Origin: Pseudolabrys sp035718275
GTDB lineage: Bacteria > Pseudomonadota > Alphaproteobacteria > Rhizobiales > Xanthobacteraceae
DNA: 64,000 nucleotides
NCBI GenBank assembly: GCA_035718275.1
Contig: DASTHI010000031.1
Location: forward strand, 124,001-188,000
Direction: 5' to 3'
The position numbers and the translations under genes are program-made. How positions within the stretch are numbered: the first letter of the stretch is position 1; each line of letters opens with the position of its first letter. Below are positions 33,548 through 41,383 of this stretch, piece by piece. The notes beneath the pieces are model-generated. The model ran no database searches. It was not told where the DNA came from and worked only from the letters and a program-made list of their open reading frames with translations.

Positions 33548-35122
33548 TCAGCGACCCACGACGCTTATCGTCGGAATCACGCGATAGAGCTGGAATGCAG
33601 TCCCCTCGTAGACGAGACCGAGGTGATTCCTGTCCGGGTTGCGCAGTCCACGTGTCGTAAACAGGATGTAGAGATATTCATAGTGATGGGGCCAGTCATT
33701 CCAAAAATACGGAAACCTGGTCTTGTCACCATCGGCGACTTGCAGAACATAGCCCAGCGAGGGCGGCCACCGGTCCTCCGTGTCCACCAATTTCCGGAAT
33801 TCTTTTTGCGCGTGCAGGATCTGCTTGCCTGGGACCGTGAACTCGGTCGACACAAGTGCTGAACGCTCGATGACGGCGAGCGACGCGGCGTGAACGAGAT
33901 TAAAATCGCTGATCTCCTTGCCTGATGAACGATCGCCGTAGACGACGAGAATGCGCGCGCCCCGTTTGATGCTCTTGACGGACTCCAGGAATTCGTTGGT
34001 CCCTCGGTCAAGATGGTTCCAGACTACTTGGACCTCAGTCAGACGAACCGCAAGCGTAGACACAAGCACTGCCAGCAAGCCGAAGCGCGCTGCGCGGCTG
34101 CGAAGGTCTATATCGAGACACGCAATGAGGATGAAGGCCACCGCGATCGGCAGGCGCTGGTCGGCGAGGTGTGCCCCGAACAGTGCGCGCGGCAAGGCCA
34201 GGTAAAAAAAGAACGAGACCGTCAGAATTGCAAATCCGACAGGGTGGAAGCTGATGATGCGCCAGCGCCACGCAACAGCCGACGCCAAGAGCGAGATCGC
34301 AAGCAGAGCCGCTGCCACCGAGGCGTAGTACACTTTGACGACGGCCAGCAGTCCCTCCAGTTTGCCTGCCAACTCCCAGAAAGCCGCCGAGCCCGGTGCA
34401 TTCCACGTCGGGCTGATGAAGAGAAGCAGTACGAGCGGAATAAATGGGAGGCCACTCGCAAGAAGATCCAGCACCGGGACCTTCCAGGGCTCCGTGCGCC
34501 TGCACCATAGACGATGCAATTCGATCGCGAGCAGTCCCATGGCGTAGACACCAGCCGCGAACAGATGGCAGATGAAAAGGGTGAATGCGAAGATCGTCGA
34601 TGCCAGGAAGCGCCAGCGCCAGTCGCGATCGCGGAGCAAGACCCAGGCCGCGAGCCCCCAGAGCACCAGCCCGATCCCGAACACGTAATTCATGACGCCA
34701 ACCAGCAGCACGCCGTTGTACAGCAAGGGCAGCGCGAGAAGCGGCACCGGCGACCAGCGGCCGAGCAGCGCGCGATTAAGTGCGAGCGCACCGGAAGCGA
34801 TCAGGACGAAGCTCAGAACGGTGAATATTTGCCCCGCAAGATAGACGTTCATGAACCGGTGCAGCACGGGCACGATAAGATCGATCATCAGATTGGGTAT
34901 GATCTGCCACTGCACCACATAGAAGCGGCTGAGATCGGGGTCCGATCCAATGGCATCGATCACGTGCATTCGCGCGAGGTGATTGATGTAGTCGGAAAGC
35001 GGCGGCAGTGGATGCAGCGCAATCGGGATCAAAGCCGCCGCCATGAGGACGACGAACAATGCCGCAATGGTCGATAACCTGAAACCCGGCGCCGGAGGCG
35101 GCGCACGGTCGCTGAGTTGCAT
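33548..35122 (-). CDS. Polytopic membrane protein, GT-C-like layout, function unknown
   Basis: A 524-residue inner-membrane protein with about ten to twelve hydrophobic segments from residue 15 to about 370, then a roughly 150-residue hydrophilic C-terminal part. Near the N-terminus, LHPLPPLSDYINHLARMHVIDAI is an extracytoplasmic loop with an Asp, the layout of lipid-dependent GT-C glycosyltransferases. I do not recognise a specific family. ATG 35122 has a G-rich stretch upstream. It is downstream of the Mla-type genes on the same strand (103 bases from mlaD), so an envelope role is possible. Confidence 0.75.
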   Translation of the reverse strand: MQLSDRAPPPAPGFRLSTIAALFVVLMAAALIPIALHPLPPLSDYINHLARMHVIDAIGSDPDLSRFYVVQWQIIPNLMIDLIVPVLHRFMNVYLAGQIFTVLSFVLIASGALALNRALLGRWSPVPLLALPLLYNGVLLVGVMNYVFGIGLVLWGLAAWVLLRDRDWRWRFLASTIFAFTLFICHLFAAGVYAMGLLAIELHRLWCRRTEPWKVPVLDLLASGLPFIPLVLLLFISPTWNAPGSAAFWELAGKLEGLLAVVKVYYASVAAALLAISLLASAVAWRWRIISFHPVGFAILTVSFFFYLALPRALFGAHLADQRLPIAVAFILIACLDIDLRSRAARFGLLAVLVSTLAVRLTEVQVVWNHLDRGTNEFLESVKSIKRGARILVVYGDRSSGKEISDFNLVHAASLAVIERSALVSTEFTVPGKQILHAQKEFRKLVDTEDRWPPSLGYVLQVADGDKTRFPYFWNDWPHHYEYLYILFTTRGLRNPDRNHLGLVYEGTAFQLYRVIPTISVVGR

Positions 35123-35224
35123 GGCGAGCCCCCGGCTGCCGTCCTGGACAGAACAAACTAGCAGGCCTCGTCGGGCCCGCATACCCGCTCTTCGAGGGAT
35201 GCTCTGGGTATCGAACCTACGAGT

Positions 35225-36037
35225 CTATCGCCTTGCAGGCGTTGTGGTCGACGAACTGCCGCTACCGCCGAACAGGATCCGTTGCGGATTGTGCGCCAAA
35301 TCAGTAATGGCGCGGCCGGCAGTTTCAATCTGGCGCGTGGCGGTCGCCGTCATCCTATTGACGCCGACCGTGATCTCCTCCGTTCGCTTGTCCAGATTCT
35401 CGATCAGGGTGCGTGCGGATGCCGTCGCTTGCTTCGCATTGCTCATAGTCTCTTTCGCATTGCTCATAATGGAATCGACGTTATCCGAATTGCGAGCAAG
35501 CGAGGCACTGAAAGTCGCAATGTCCTTCACGGCCTGATGCAGCGCTTCCTGGTTGGCGGCGATGACCTCTTCTGCCTTGTTGAGCACGTCACGGGCAGCT
35601 TGCATCATGTCCTGACTGGCGCTGGGATCCGCCCTGAGGGTGGGTGGTTCGCCTTCTTCCCTCTCTATAAGCGGCGTCGTCGCCGAGACTCCCTTGAGCG
35701 ACACGGCCGCGACTCCGGTGAGGCCCTGGAATTCGAGCCCCACCTTCGTGTCGGAGCGGATCGGGGTCGACTTGTTGACCGCAAGCATTGCGATCACCTG
35801 GGAAGGCTTGTCGGGGTCGAGTCGCAGCGCGGTCACCTCGCCCACGCGAATGCCATTGAACAGGACATTGCCGCCGACCTGCAGCCCGGAGACGGAGCTG
35901 TCGAAGAGGACTCGGTACGCCACTGCTTGTTTCTTACCGGAAGAGTGATGCAGCCAGAAAACAAAACCGAATGCGCCCGCGACAACGGCGAACGTGAAAA
36001 GCCCGATCAGTGCGTAGTGCGCTTTTCTCTCCATCAC
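35225..36037 (-). CDS. MlaD/MCE family lipid-binding protein
   Basis: A 270-residue protein with one N-terminal membrane anchor (ALIGLFTFAVVAGAFGFVFWL) and an MCE domain (about residues 40-130, including VLFDSSVSGLQVGGNVLFNGIRVGEV). A long helical, coiled-coil-like C-terminal part follows and ends in a Gly/Ser/Thr tail. In Mla-type systems MlaD forms a hexamer that carries phospholipids between the inner membrane complex and periplasmic partners. It is the third gene of mlaE-mlaF-mlaD. The start is ATG 36037 (or 36034). Confidence 0.9.
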   Translation of the reverse strand: MMERKAHYALIGLFTFAVVAGAFGFVFWLHHSSGKKQAVAYRVLFDSSVSGLQVGGNVLFNGIRVGEVTALRLDPDKPSQVIAMLAVNKSTPIRSDTKVGLEFQGLTGVAAVSLKGVSATTPLIEREEGEPPTLRADPSASQDMMQAARDVLNKAEEVIAANQEALHQAVKDIATFSASLARNSDNVDSIMSNAKETMSNAKQATASARTLIENLDKRTEEITVGVNRMTATATRQIETAGRAITDLAHNPQRILFGGSGSSSTTTPARR

Positions 36038-36046
36038 CCTGCTCCG

Positions 36047-36829
36047 TCAGTTCCTCGCTGCCGCCAGCCCGGTGCGCGCGCGCGCCCCATGGAAATACGC
36101 CTTGAGCCACGGATGTTGCGACGCCAGCATCCTGTCCATGGTGCCGGCCTCGATGATCCTCCCCTCACCCAACACAGCGATCCTGTCGCAAATCGTGTGC
36201 AGGCTGTCGAGGTCATGCGTTACCATGAAAACGGCCATCGTCGAAGTGCGCTGCAGGGTCAAGATCAATTGATCGAAATCGCCTGCGCTGATCGGGTCGA
36301 GGCCGGACGTCGGTTCGTCGAGAAAGAGGATCTCGGGATCGAGAGCGAGAGCGCGAGCCAGAGCAACGCGCTTGATCATGCCGCCCGAAAGCTCCGAAGG
36401 ATACTTTCGATAGACGTCAGGTTTCAGCCCGACCATCTCCAGCTTTGTTATTGCGATTTCGGTCATCAGCCTATCGGAGACGCTGAGATACTCGCGTATC
36501 GGAAACTCGACGTTTTCGCCCACCGTCAATGACGAAAACAAGGCGCCCTGCTGAAACAAGATGCCCCAGCGTCGCTCGATCTCCTGCCGCTGCGTTTCGC
36601 CCGCCGCGTCGAGATCCACACCGAACACGTCGATACGGCCCTGCTGCTTCGGCAACAGCCCCACGATGGTCCGCGTCAGAACCGACTTGCCGGCCCCCGA
36701 TGCGCCAACAAACCCAAGGATTTCGCCACGGTAAACATCGAGCGTAACCCCATTGAGAATACGGTTTCCCTTCAACTCGACGACAAGGTCGCGTACCTGG
36801 ATGACCGGGTTTTTGGGATCCTTCGCCAT
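36047..36829 (-). CDS. ABC transporter ATPase, MlaF type
   Basis: A 260-residue ATPase of the Mla lipid-transport type. Walker A is GASGAGKSVL, the Q-loop is FQQGALFSSL, the signature is LSGGMIKR and Walker B is ILFLDEPTSGLDP. ATG 36829 is the real start; the frame is open through mlaE. It begins one base after the mlaE stop, indicating tight coupling. It drives the MlaE permease; the partner genes mlaB, mlaC and mlaA are not adjacent. Confidence 0.9.
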   Translation of the reverse strand: MAKDPKNPVIQVRDLVVELKGNRILNGVTLDVYRGEILGFVGASGAGKSVLTRTIVGLLPKQQGRIDVFGVDLDAAGETQRQEIERRWGILFQQGALFSSLTVGENVEFPIREYLSVSDRLMTEIAITKLEMVGLKPDVYRKYPSELSGGMIKRVALARALALDPEILFLDEPTSGLDPISAGDFDQLILTLQRTSTMAVFMVTHDLDSLHTICDRIAVLGEGRIIEAGTMDRMLASQHPWLKAYFHGARARTGLAAARN

Positions 36830-36830
36830 A

Positions 36831-37982
36831 TCACATCCCGATCGATGCGAAGAACATGGCGAACACGCCATCAAGCACGATGACAAGGAAGATCGATTTG
36901 ACGACTGAGTTGGTCGTTTTTTCGCCGAGCGACTCGGCGCTGCCCTGAACCTGCAGGCCTTCGACACAGGCGACGACGCCGATCACCAGCGCCATGAACG
37001 GAGCCTTTATCATTCCGATCTTGAAGGTGGTCACTGAAACGGCTTCGCGCAGCCGCGCCAGGAACACTTCTGGTTGAATACCTCCATAAAGCCAGGCCAC
37101 GAGCCCGCCGCCGTAAAGCGCTGCCATCGAGCCAAGAAAGGTGAGGATCGGAACTGCTATCACGAGAGCGAGAATTCGCGGCAGGATCAGCACTTCTATG
37201 GGATCGAAGCCCATGGTGCGCAGGGCGTCGACCTCTTCGCGCATGCGCATCGCTCCGAGCTCCGCCGTATAGGAGCTGCCTGAGCGTCCCGCGACCATGA
37301 TGCAGACGATTAGAACACCGACTTCACGCAGCACCAGAACGCCGACCATATCGATGACGTAGATGTCGGCACCGAACTTGCGAAAGTGGAAGATGCCCTG
37401 CTGTGCCAGAATCGCGCCGATCAACACCGTGATCAACAGAATGATCGGAACCGCGCGCCAGCCGACCCGTTCAAGCTGATTGATCATGGACGTGAAGCGA
37501 AAGCTCGTCGGGCGCATCGCGACGCGCCCGAGCGCCGCCATCAGCGATCCCAGCATTTGCGCCAGCATGACAAGATCGGCGGCGACGGCCGACATGGTCA
37601 TACCCACGCTGACGAGAGTCGCAACGACACTGTTGGAAGGCTTGGGCGCGGGGCTAAGCGTCTGGGTGCCGGCACGCACCTTCTCGAAAAGGCCCCTGAA
37701 ATCCTCGCGTAATCCGACGAGCCGGGTCTCCCTGCCCTGGTTTGTCCAGTGTCTCAGCGTGCGCTCGATCAACCAGGCCCCGTAAGTATCGAGGTATTCG
37801 ATCCGGTTGATGTTGATCGCAATGCCGCGCGCCGAGATCGTGCGGGTGGCAGCATCGACCTGAGGTTCGATTGCTCCCGCGTATTCGGCTGTCCACGATC
37901 CCGCAGCGCTGAGTTCGACCCAATCACCCCTGGTCTGGCTGCTGAGCAAAATCCCTGCCGTCACCGGATCGCTACCTCCCAT
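36831..37982 (-). CDS. ABC transporter permease, MlaE type, with N-terminal STAS domain
   Basis: A 383-residue fusion. Residues about 1-110 form a STAS-like domain (MlaB type; RGIAININRIEYLDTYGAWLIERTLRHW), then the MlaE permease with about five membrane segments. The permease core has LIGAILAQQGIFHFRKFGADIYVID, the ELGAMRMREEVDALRTMG coupling element and GFDPIEVLILPRILA. Thus MlaB and MlaE functions are in one chain, which explains the absence of a separate mlaB gene. It is the first gene of a three-gene operon. The gap upstream (37983-38241) contains AT-rich sequence with repeated GTTAAC. Confidence 0.9.
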   Translation of the reverse strand: MGGSDPVTAGILLSSQTRGDWVELSAAGSWTAEYAGAIEPQVDAATRTISARGIAININRIEYLDTYGAWLIERTLRHWTNQGRETRLVGLREDFRGLFEKVRAGTQTLSPAPKPSNSVVATLVSVGMTMSAVAADLVMLAQMLGSLMAALGRVAMRPTSFRFTSMINQLERVGWRAVPIILLITVLIGAILAQQGIFHFRKFGADIYVIDMVGVLVLREVGVLIVCIMVAGRSGSSYTAELGAMRMREEVDALRTMGFDPIEVLILPRILALVIAVPILTFLGSMAALYGGGLVAWLYGGIQPEVFLARLREAVSVTTFKIGMIKAPFMALVIGVVACVEGLQVQGSAESLGEKTTNSVVKSIFLVIVLDGVFAMFFASIGM

Positions 37983-38241
37983 GGCAAAGTGCCATCCGCC
38001 ACGCGGATTACGTGGCCAGACGAGCCGAGACAGGACTGGATGCGATGCGGGACTTTGCGGTCACGCCATCGGCCGATCGGCAGGCGATGGCCGCACCTCA
38101 AGGGCCGCATTGAGCGCCATCGACCGCCCCGCCCCTATGACCCCAAAAGTTAACAAATTAGTGGTAAATCTTAAATGTCGTTTACCGGATTAGGTTAACG
38201 AATAAGGCGGGATCGCCGGGAGTGTGGCCCAAACGCCTCGC
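37983..38241. other. AT-rich leader before the mla operon, no gene
   Basis: This 259-base gap between mlaE and the RlpA-like gene holds no convincing gene. Its right half is AT-rich against a GC-rich background and has GTTAAC twice (38149-38154 and 38194-38199) and GGTAAA/TTTACC as an inverted repeat around 38163-38184. It is a likely promoter region for the mla operon; I cannot assign boxes with confidence. Confidence 0.4.
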
Positions 38242-38781
38242 TTAGCAGGCCGACGTCTCTGCGCAGTTGGCGTTCGTATCGTTCACCGCGAAGAGGGTTT
38301 CCACCACCGGCCGGCGCATATTTCGCACCGGAGGGATCGAGAGCACCTCCATATATACCGTTCCGAGCCCTTGAAGCCCAAGTAGAGTTCCCGCTCCAAG
38401 CGTCAAATCGAGATCGCGATTTGCGATGAACGGCCCGCGATCGTTGATCGTGACATTGATAGAGCGGTGATTCTTCGGATTGGACACGCGAATGAGGGTC
38501 CCTATAGGCAGCGTCTTGTGCGCAGCATGCCAGCCGATGGGGTTGAAGCTCTTGCCGGTGGACACGAGCTTGTCCTCCCAATACATCGAGGCGACAACCC
38601 ACTGGCCAGCCTGAATTCGATCGAGTGTGTTCTCACTCGACACCCTCGGCGCCGGCGCGACGGTAAACACCGAGCCGATGAGAAAAACACAACCTGCGTA
38701 CAGCAGTGTGCGCCGCACCCTTGCAGCACACGTCCCCGATCCATTCGATCTCATCGTATCCACACGCTCTGCCGCCCTCAT
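38242..38781 (-). CDS. RlpA-like septal ring lytic transglycosylase family protein
   Basis: A 179-residue protein with an N-terminal hydrophobic segment (LLYAGCVFLIGSVFTVAPAP) and a double-psi beta-barrel domain. The domain carries AAHKTLPIGTLIRVSNPKNHRSINVTINDRGPFIANRDLDLT, whose T-L-P-x-G-T and N-D-R-G-P-F are typical of RlpA. A Cys follows LYAG but the lipobox is poor, so this may be secreted, not a lipoprotein. It lacks the C-terminal SPOR domain of classical RlpA and is short. ATG 38781 or 38754 could be the start; neither has a clear ribosome-binding site. Confidence 0.82.
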   Translation of the reverse strand: MRAAERVDTMRSNGSGTCAARVRRTLLYAGCVFLIGSVFTVAPAPRVSSENTLDRIQAGQWVVASMYWEDKLVSTGKSFNPIGWHAAHKTLPIGTLIRVSNPKNHRSINVTINDRGPFIANRDLDLTLGAGTLLGLQGLGTVYMEVLSIPPVRNMRRPVVETLFAVNDTNANCAETSAC

Positions 38782-39181
38782 GGGACGAACAGGATACTAA
38801 AGGAACTTTCGGTTCCACGATTGGTTCCACGAAGCGGAACAATGCGGCCCAAAAGTAACCGGCGACGTCACCTCGCCTAGGTTAGCGCGATGCCGACGGG
38901 CAACGCCGAGTTCACGAGCGACTTGCACGACTATTTGCCGGAACAGCCGGACAGTCGGATAGCAACGGCTTTCCTTGCGATCGAGCGGCCAGCGCCAATC
39001 GAGGAAATGCGTCAGCAGGATCCTTGTTGGTTTGCCCTGCGCAGCGGACAGGTGCGCAACGCCAACCGAAACGACCAGCTCAAGCTGTTCCACGAGCGAA
39101 ACACTATCCGAGAAGGAATAAGCGGAAATTGCACGGGCAATTGTCATCCACGTCATGCGTGAAGCCGCCCATCAAGAACCT
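38782..39181. other. 400-base gap with two overlapping ambiguous ORFs
   Basis: Two antiparallel open frames overlap here: 38890-39162 on plus (90 codons) and 38797-39156 on minus (119 codons). Neither resembles a family I know, and both have moderately GC-rich third positions, as shadows in this genome do. I cannot decide which, if either, is real. The left end has GGTTCCACGA repeated directly at 38811-38820 and 38823-38832, next to candidate GGAAC-type promoter elements for the RlpA-like gene. Confidence 0.4.
38804..38828 (-). promoter_or_regulatory. Candidate EcfG-type promoter of the RlpA-like gene
   Basis: On the minus strand GGAAC (38828-38824) is followed after 16 bases by AGTT (38807-38804); the alphaproteobacterial general-stress sigma factor EcfG uses GGAAC-N16/17-CGTT. 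One base of the -10 differs. It lies about 23 bases before the start codon at 38781. A weaker mirror arrangement (GGAAC-N16-GGTT, 38802-38826) is seen on the plus strand. Confidence 0.3.
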
Positions 39182-40255
39182 TTATCGTTCCCGCACTGGT
39201 GTGATCGCGAGCTCACCAGCGAGCCGATCCAGTTGCGCAACGAGCTCGGGGGCAAGCTGCAACCCGTTGCGTAGCCGATCGACACGGCGCCGGGCGCGCT
39301 GCTCGCCCGGCAGCCTGGCCGTTTGCTCCGGCAACACCTTACTGTTGCGAAGCTCTCGAACATGGCGATCGATCTCAGCCTTGAAGCGCTCGATGGGCTG
39401 AAACCGGCCAGGATCAAGCGCAGCGACAAACTGGCCGGTGTTTGTGACCTTCCCGGGCTCCGCGTTGAAATCCACGCAATCACGCCCGAACAATGCACCG
39501 TTGAGCGTTCCGGCAAGCAGACCGAGCACCAGCGCCAGGCCCGCTCCCTTGTATCCGGCCATGGGCAGCAGCAGCGCCTCGGCGCTCTTTTGCGGATCGA
39601 TCACCGGTTCACCCGTCTGCGGATCGATCATCCAGTCCTGCTGCAGCGGCTTGTTCTGCAGCCGATGATTTTTGATCGTGCCGTAAGAAACGATCGATGT
39701 GGCGATGTCCAGAATAATCGGCGGTTCTGATCCCGCCGGAATTGCGATGGCAAGAGGATTGGTGCCAAGCACCGGCTCAGCGCCGCCTGCAAGCGGCATG
39801 TGATTTGCGTTCGCGACAGCCGAGTAGATGCCAATCATGTCCGCCTTCAGCGGCAATGCAGCGTAAACCCCGGCCGCCCCGGCGTGACCCGACATGCGGC
39901 AGCCGACCCAAGCCACACCGCACTCTCTTGCAAGCTCGATTGCCGTCTCAGCGGCGCGGGCCACAACCAGATGCCCCATGCCGTTGTCACCCTGCACCAG
40001 TGCCGTTGCCGGAGCCGTGCGCTGCACTACGATGCGGGGTTTCGGATTCGTCGACCCAAGCGTCAGGCGCTGCACATATTGCGGCAGCCTGAATATGCCA
40101 TGCGCATCGGCGCCGATCAGATCGGCCTCGATCATCAATTCCGAAATCCTAGCGGCATCGCTCTCCGATACGCCGACAGCCCGCATCGCATCGACAATCA
40201 GGCTTGTCGCTGCGGCAACTGGAATTCGAGCCGCGGTTGCCGATTGAATGTTCAT
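39182..40255 (-). CDS. Ldh family oxidoreductase (malate/L-lactate dehydrogenase fold)
   Basis: A 357-residue NAD(P)-dependent enzyme of the YlbC/Ldh_2 family, which is unrelated to the classical lactate dehydrogenases. Family marks are EADLIGADAHGIFRLPQYV near residue 45-65, GNDMGHLV, WVGCRMSGHAGAAGVYA, LGTNPLAIAIP and LILDIATSIVSYG. Known members act on malate, lactate, ureidoglycolate, 2,3-diketogulonate or delta-1-piperideine-2-carboxylate. The start ATG 40255 overlaps the stop of the upstream amidohydrolase gene by four bases, so the two enzymes probably act in one route. Substrate not determinable. Confidence 0.9.
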   Translation of the reverse strand: MNIQSATAARIPVAAATSLIVDAMRAVGVSESDAARISELMIEADLIGADAHGIFRLPQYVQRLTLGSTNPKPRIVVQRTAPATALVQGDNGMGHLVVARAAETAIELARECGVAWVGCRMSGHAGAAGVYAALPLKADMIGIYSAVANANHMPLAGGAEPVLGTNPLAIAIPAGSEPPIILDIATSIVSYGTIKNHRLQNKPLQQDWMIDPQTGEPVIDPQKSAEALLLPMAGYKGAGLALVLGLLAGTLNGALFGRDCVDFNAEPGKVTNTGQFVAALDPGRFQPIERFKAEIDRHVRELRNSKVLPEQTARLPGEQRARRRVDRLRNGLQLAPELVAQLDRLAGELAITPVRER

Positions 40256-41247
40256 CGATGCGCCGCCAGCAGAATTTCCGCGCGATCGCCTAGGATAGTG
40301 GATTTGGCCGCGTCAGAAATCTTCAGCGATTTCACCTGCTTCACGCAATCCATCATACCCATGTCATAGGGGTAATCACTGCCGAGCACTACGCGTTCGG
40401 CACCCACACGGGAGATCATGAACTCAAGCACTGCTGGCGAGTGCAGGATCGTGTCGTAGTAGAAACGTCGCGCGATATCGATCGGTTGCTCGGAAATATT
40501 CTTCTTGGGTTCGGGACGCACTCGCCAGCCATGCTCCCACCGCGCCGCCTGGTAAGGCGTGAAGCCGCCGCCATGGGCGAGCACGACTGTGAGCCTCGGA
40601 TGGCGGTCCAACACTCCACCGAAATAAAGACACGCCGCAGCAATGGTGGTGTCGAGCGGATTCCCGATCAGGTTATTGAGATAGTACGACCGCATTCGAT
40701 CAACGCCTGCGACATTATTCGGATGAACGAAGACGAATGCGCCAAGCTCCTCAGCGGCCGTCCACAGCGGTTCGAAGCTTGGATCATCGAGATTCTTCCC
40801 CATGATGTTGGAAGCGATCATGGTGCCGCGAAGTCCCAGGCTGCTCATGGCGCGCCTCAGCTCATCCGCGGCCTTCTCGGGAGCCTGCATCGGCAACGTC
40901 GCTATCCCGATGAAGCGGCTCGGATTCCGGCTGACATGTTTCGCGATCTGGTCGTTCTGAATCGCCGCTACCGCCGCACCGAGCGAAGGCTCCTGATTGT
41001 AAAGATATGTTTGCGGAGTCGCGGACAGCACCTGCACTTCGACGCCCATCGCATCCATGTCTCGCAGGCGGTGCTCCATGTCGAAGCCGCCTTTCGGAAA
41101 TGGGCGGTAGGCCACGCCGCCCACCTCCAGCAGCGCGGAGGCATCATCCAGCGGAGTGATGGTCACCGGCACCTTCGGAGCCTCTTTGCGCAGCAAGGCT
41201 GCCGTTTCCTGCGTCAACACATGGGTATGCGTATCGATTATTCTCAT
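40252..41247 (-). CDS. Amidohydrolase family protein (ACMSD-like)
   Basis: A 331-residue TIM-barrel metalloenzyme. Metal-site motifs are IDTHTH at residues 4-9, FVHPNN in the middle, VLAHGGGFTPY and LGSDYPYD near residue 295. This is the ACMSD branch of the amidohydrolases, which decarboxylate or hydrolyse aromatic ring-cleavage products; 4-oxalomesaconate hydratase-like and 5-carboxyvanillate decarboxylase relatives share it. It is the first of a two-gene leftward unit with the Ldh-type enzyme and lies divergent from the molybdopterin-binding subunit gene across about 135 bases. Confidence 0.88.
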   Translation of the reverse strand: MRIIDTHTHVLTQETAALLRKEAPKVPVTITPLDDASALLEVGGVAYRPFPKGGFDMEHRLRDMDAMGVEVQVLSATPQTYLYNQEPSLGAAVAAIQNDQIAKHVSRNPSRFIGIATLPMQAPEKAADELRRAMSSLGLRGTMIASNIMGKNLDDPSFEPLWTAAEELGAFVFVHPNNVAGVDRMRSYYLNNLIGNPLDTTIAAACLYFGGVLDRHPRLTVVLAHGGGFTPYQAARWEHGWRVRPEPKKNISEQPIDIARRFYYDTILHSPAVLEFMISRVGAERVVLGSDYPYDMGMMDCVKQVKSLKISDAAKSTILGDRAEILLAAHR

Positions 41248-41383
41248 TTCACCACCCGAAAGAAAGGCGCACCGTGCCGCAAAGAGCGCCTGAGTGCCGC
41301 ACGCCGCGGGTCAGCGCAAGGCCCTGTCGTGTCCCGTGCTTTCGGCTATAAACGGAGCCATCAAACTTTCTCCCGGATATCTC

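Noticed and set aside
35282..36532. 416-codon plus-strand open frame over mlaD and mlaF
   Set aside because: No family resemblance and both genes underneath have full motifs.
38150..38199. CtrA-type TTAA-N7-TTAA sites near the mla operon
   Set aside because: TTAA copies are present but their spacing (17 and 20) does not fit the motif.
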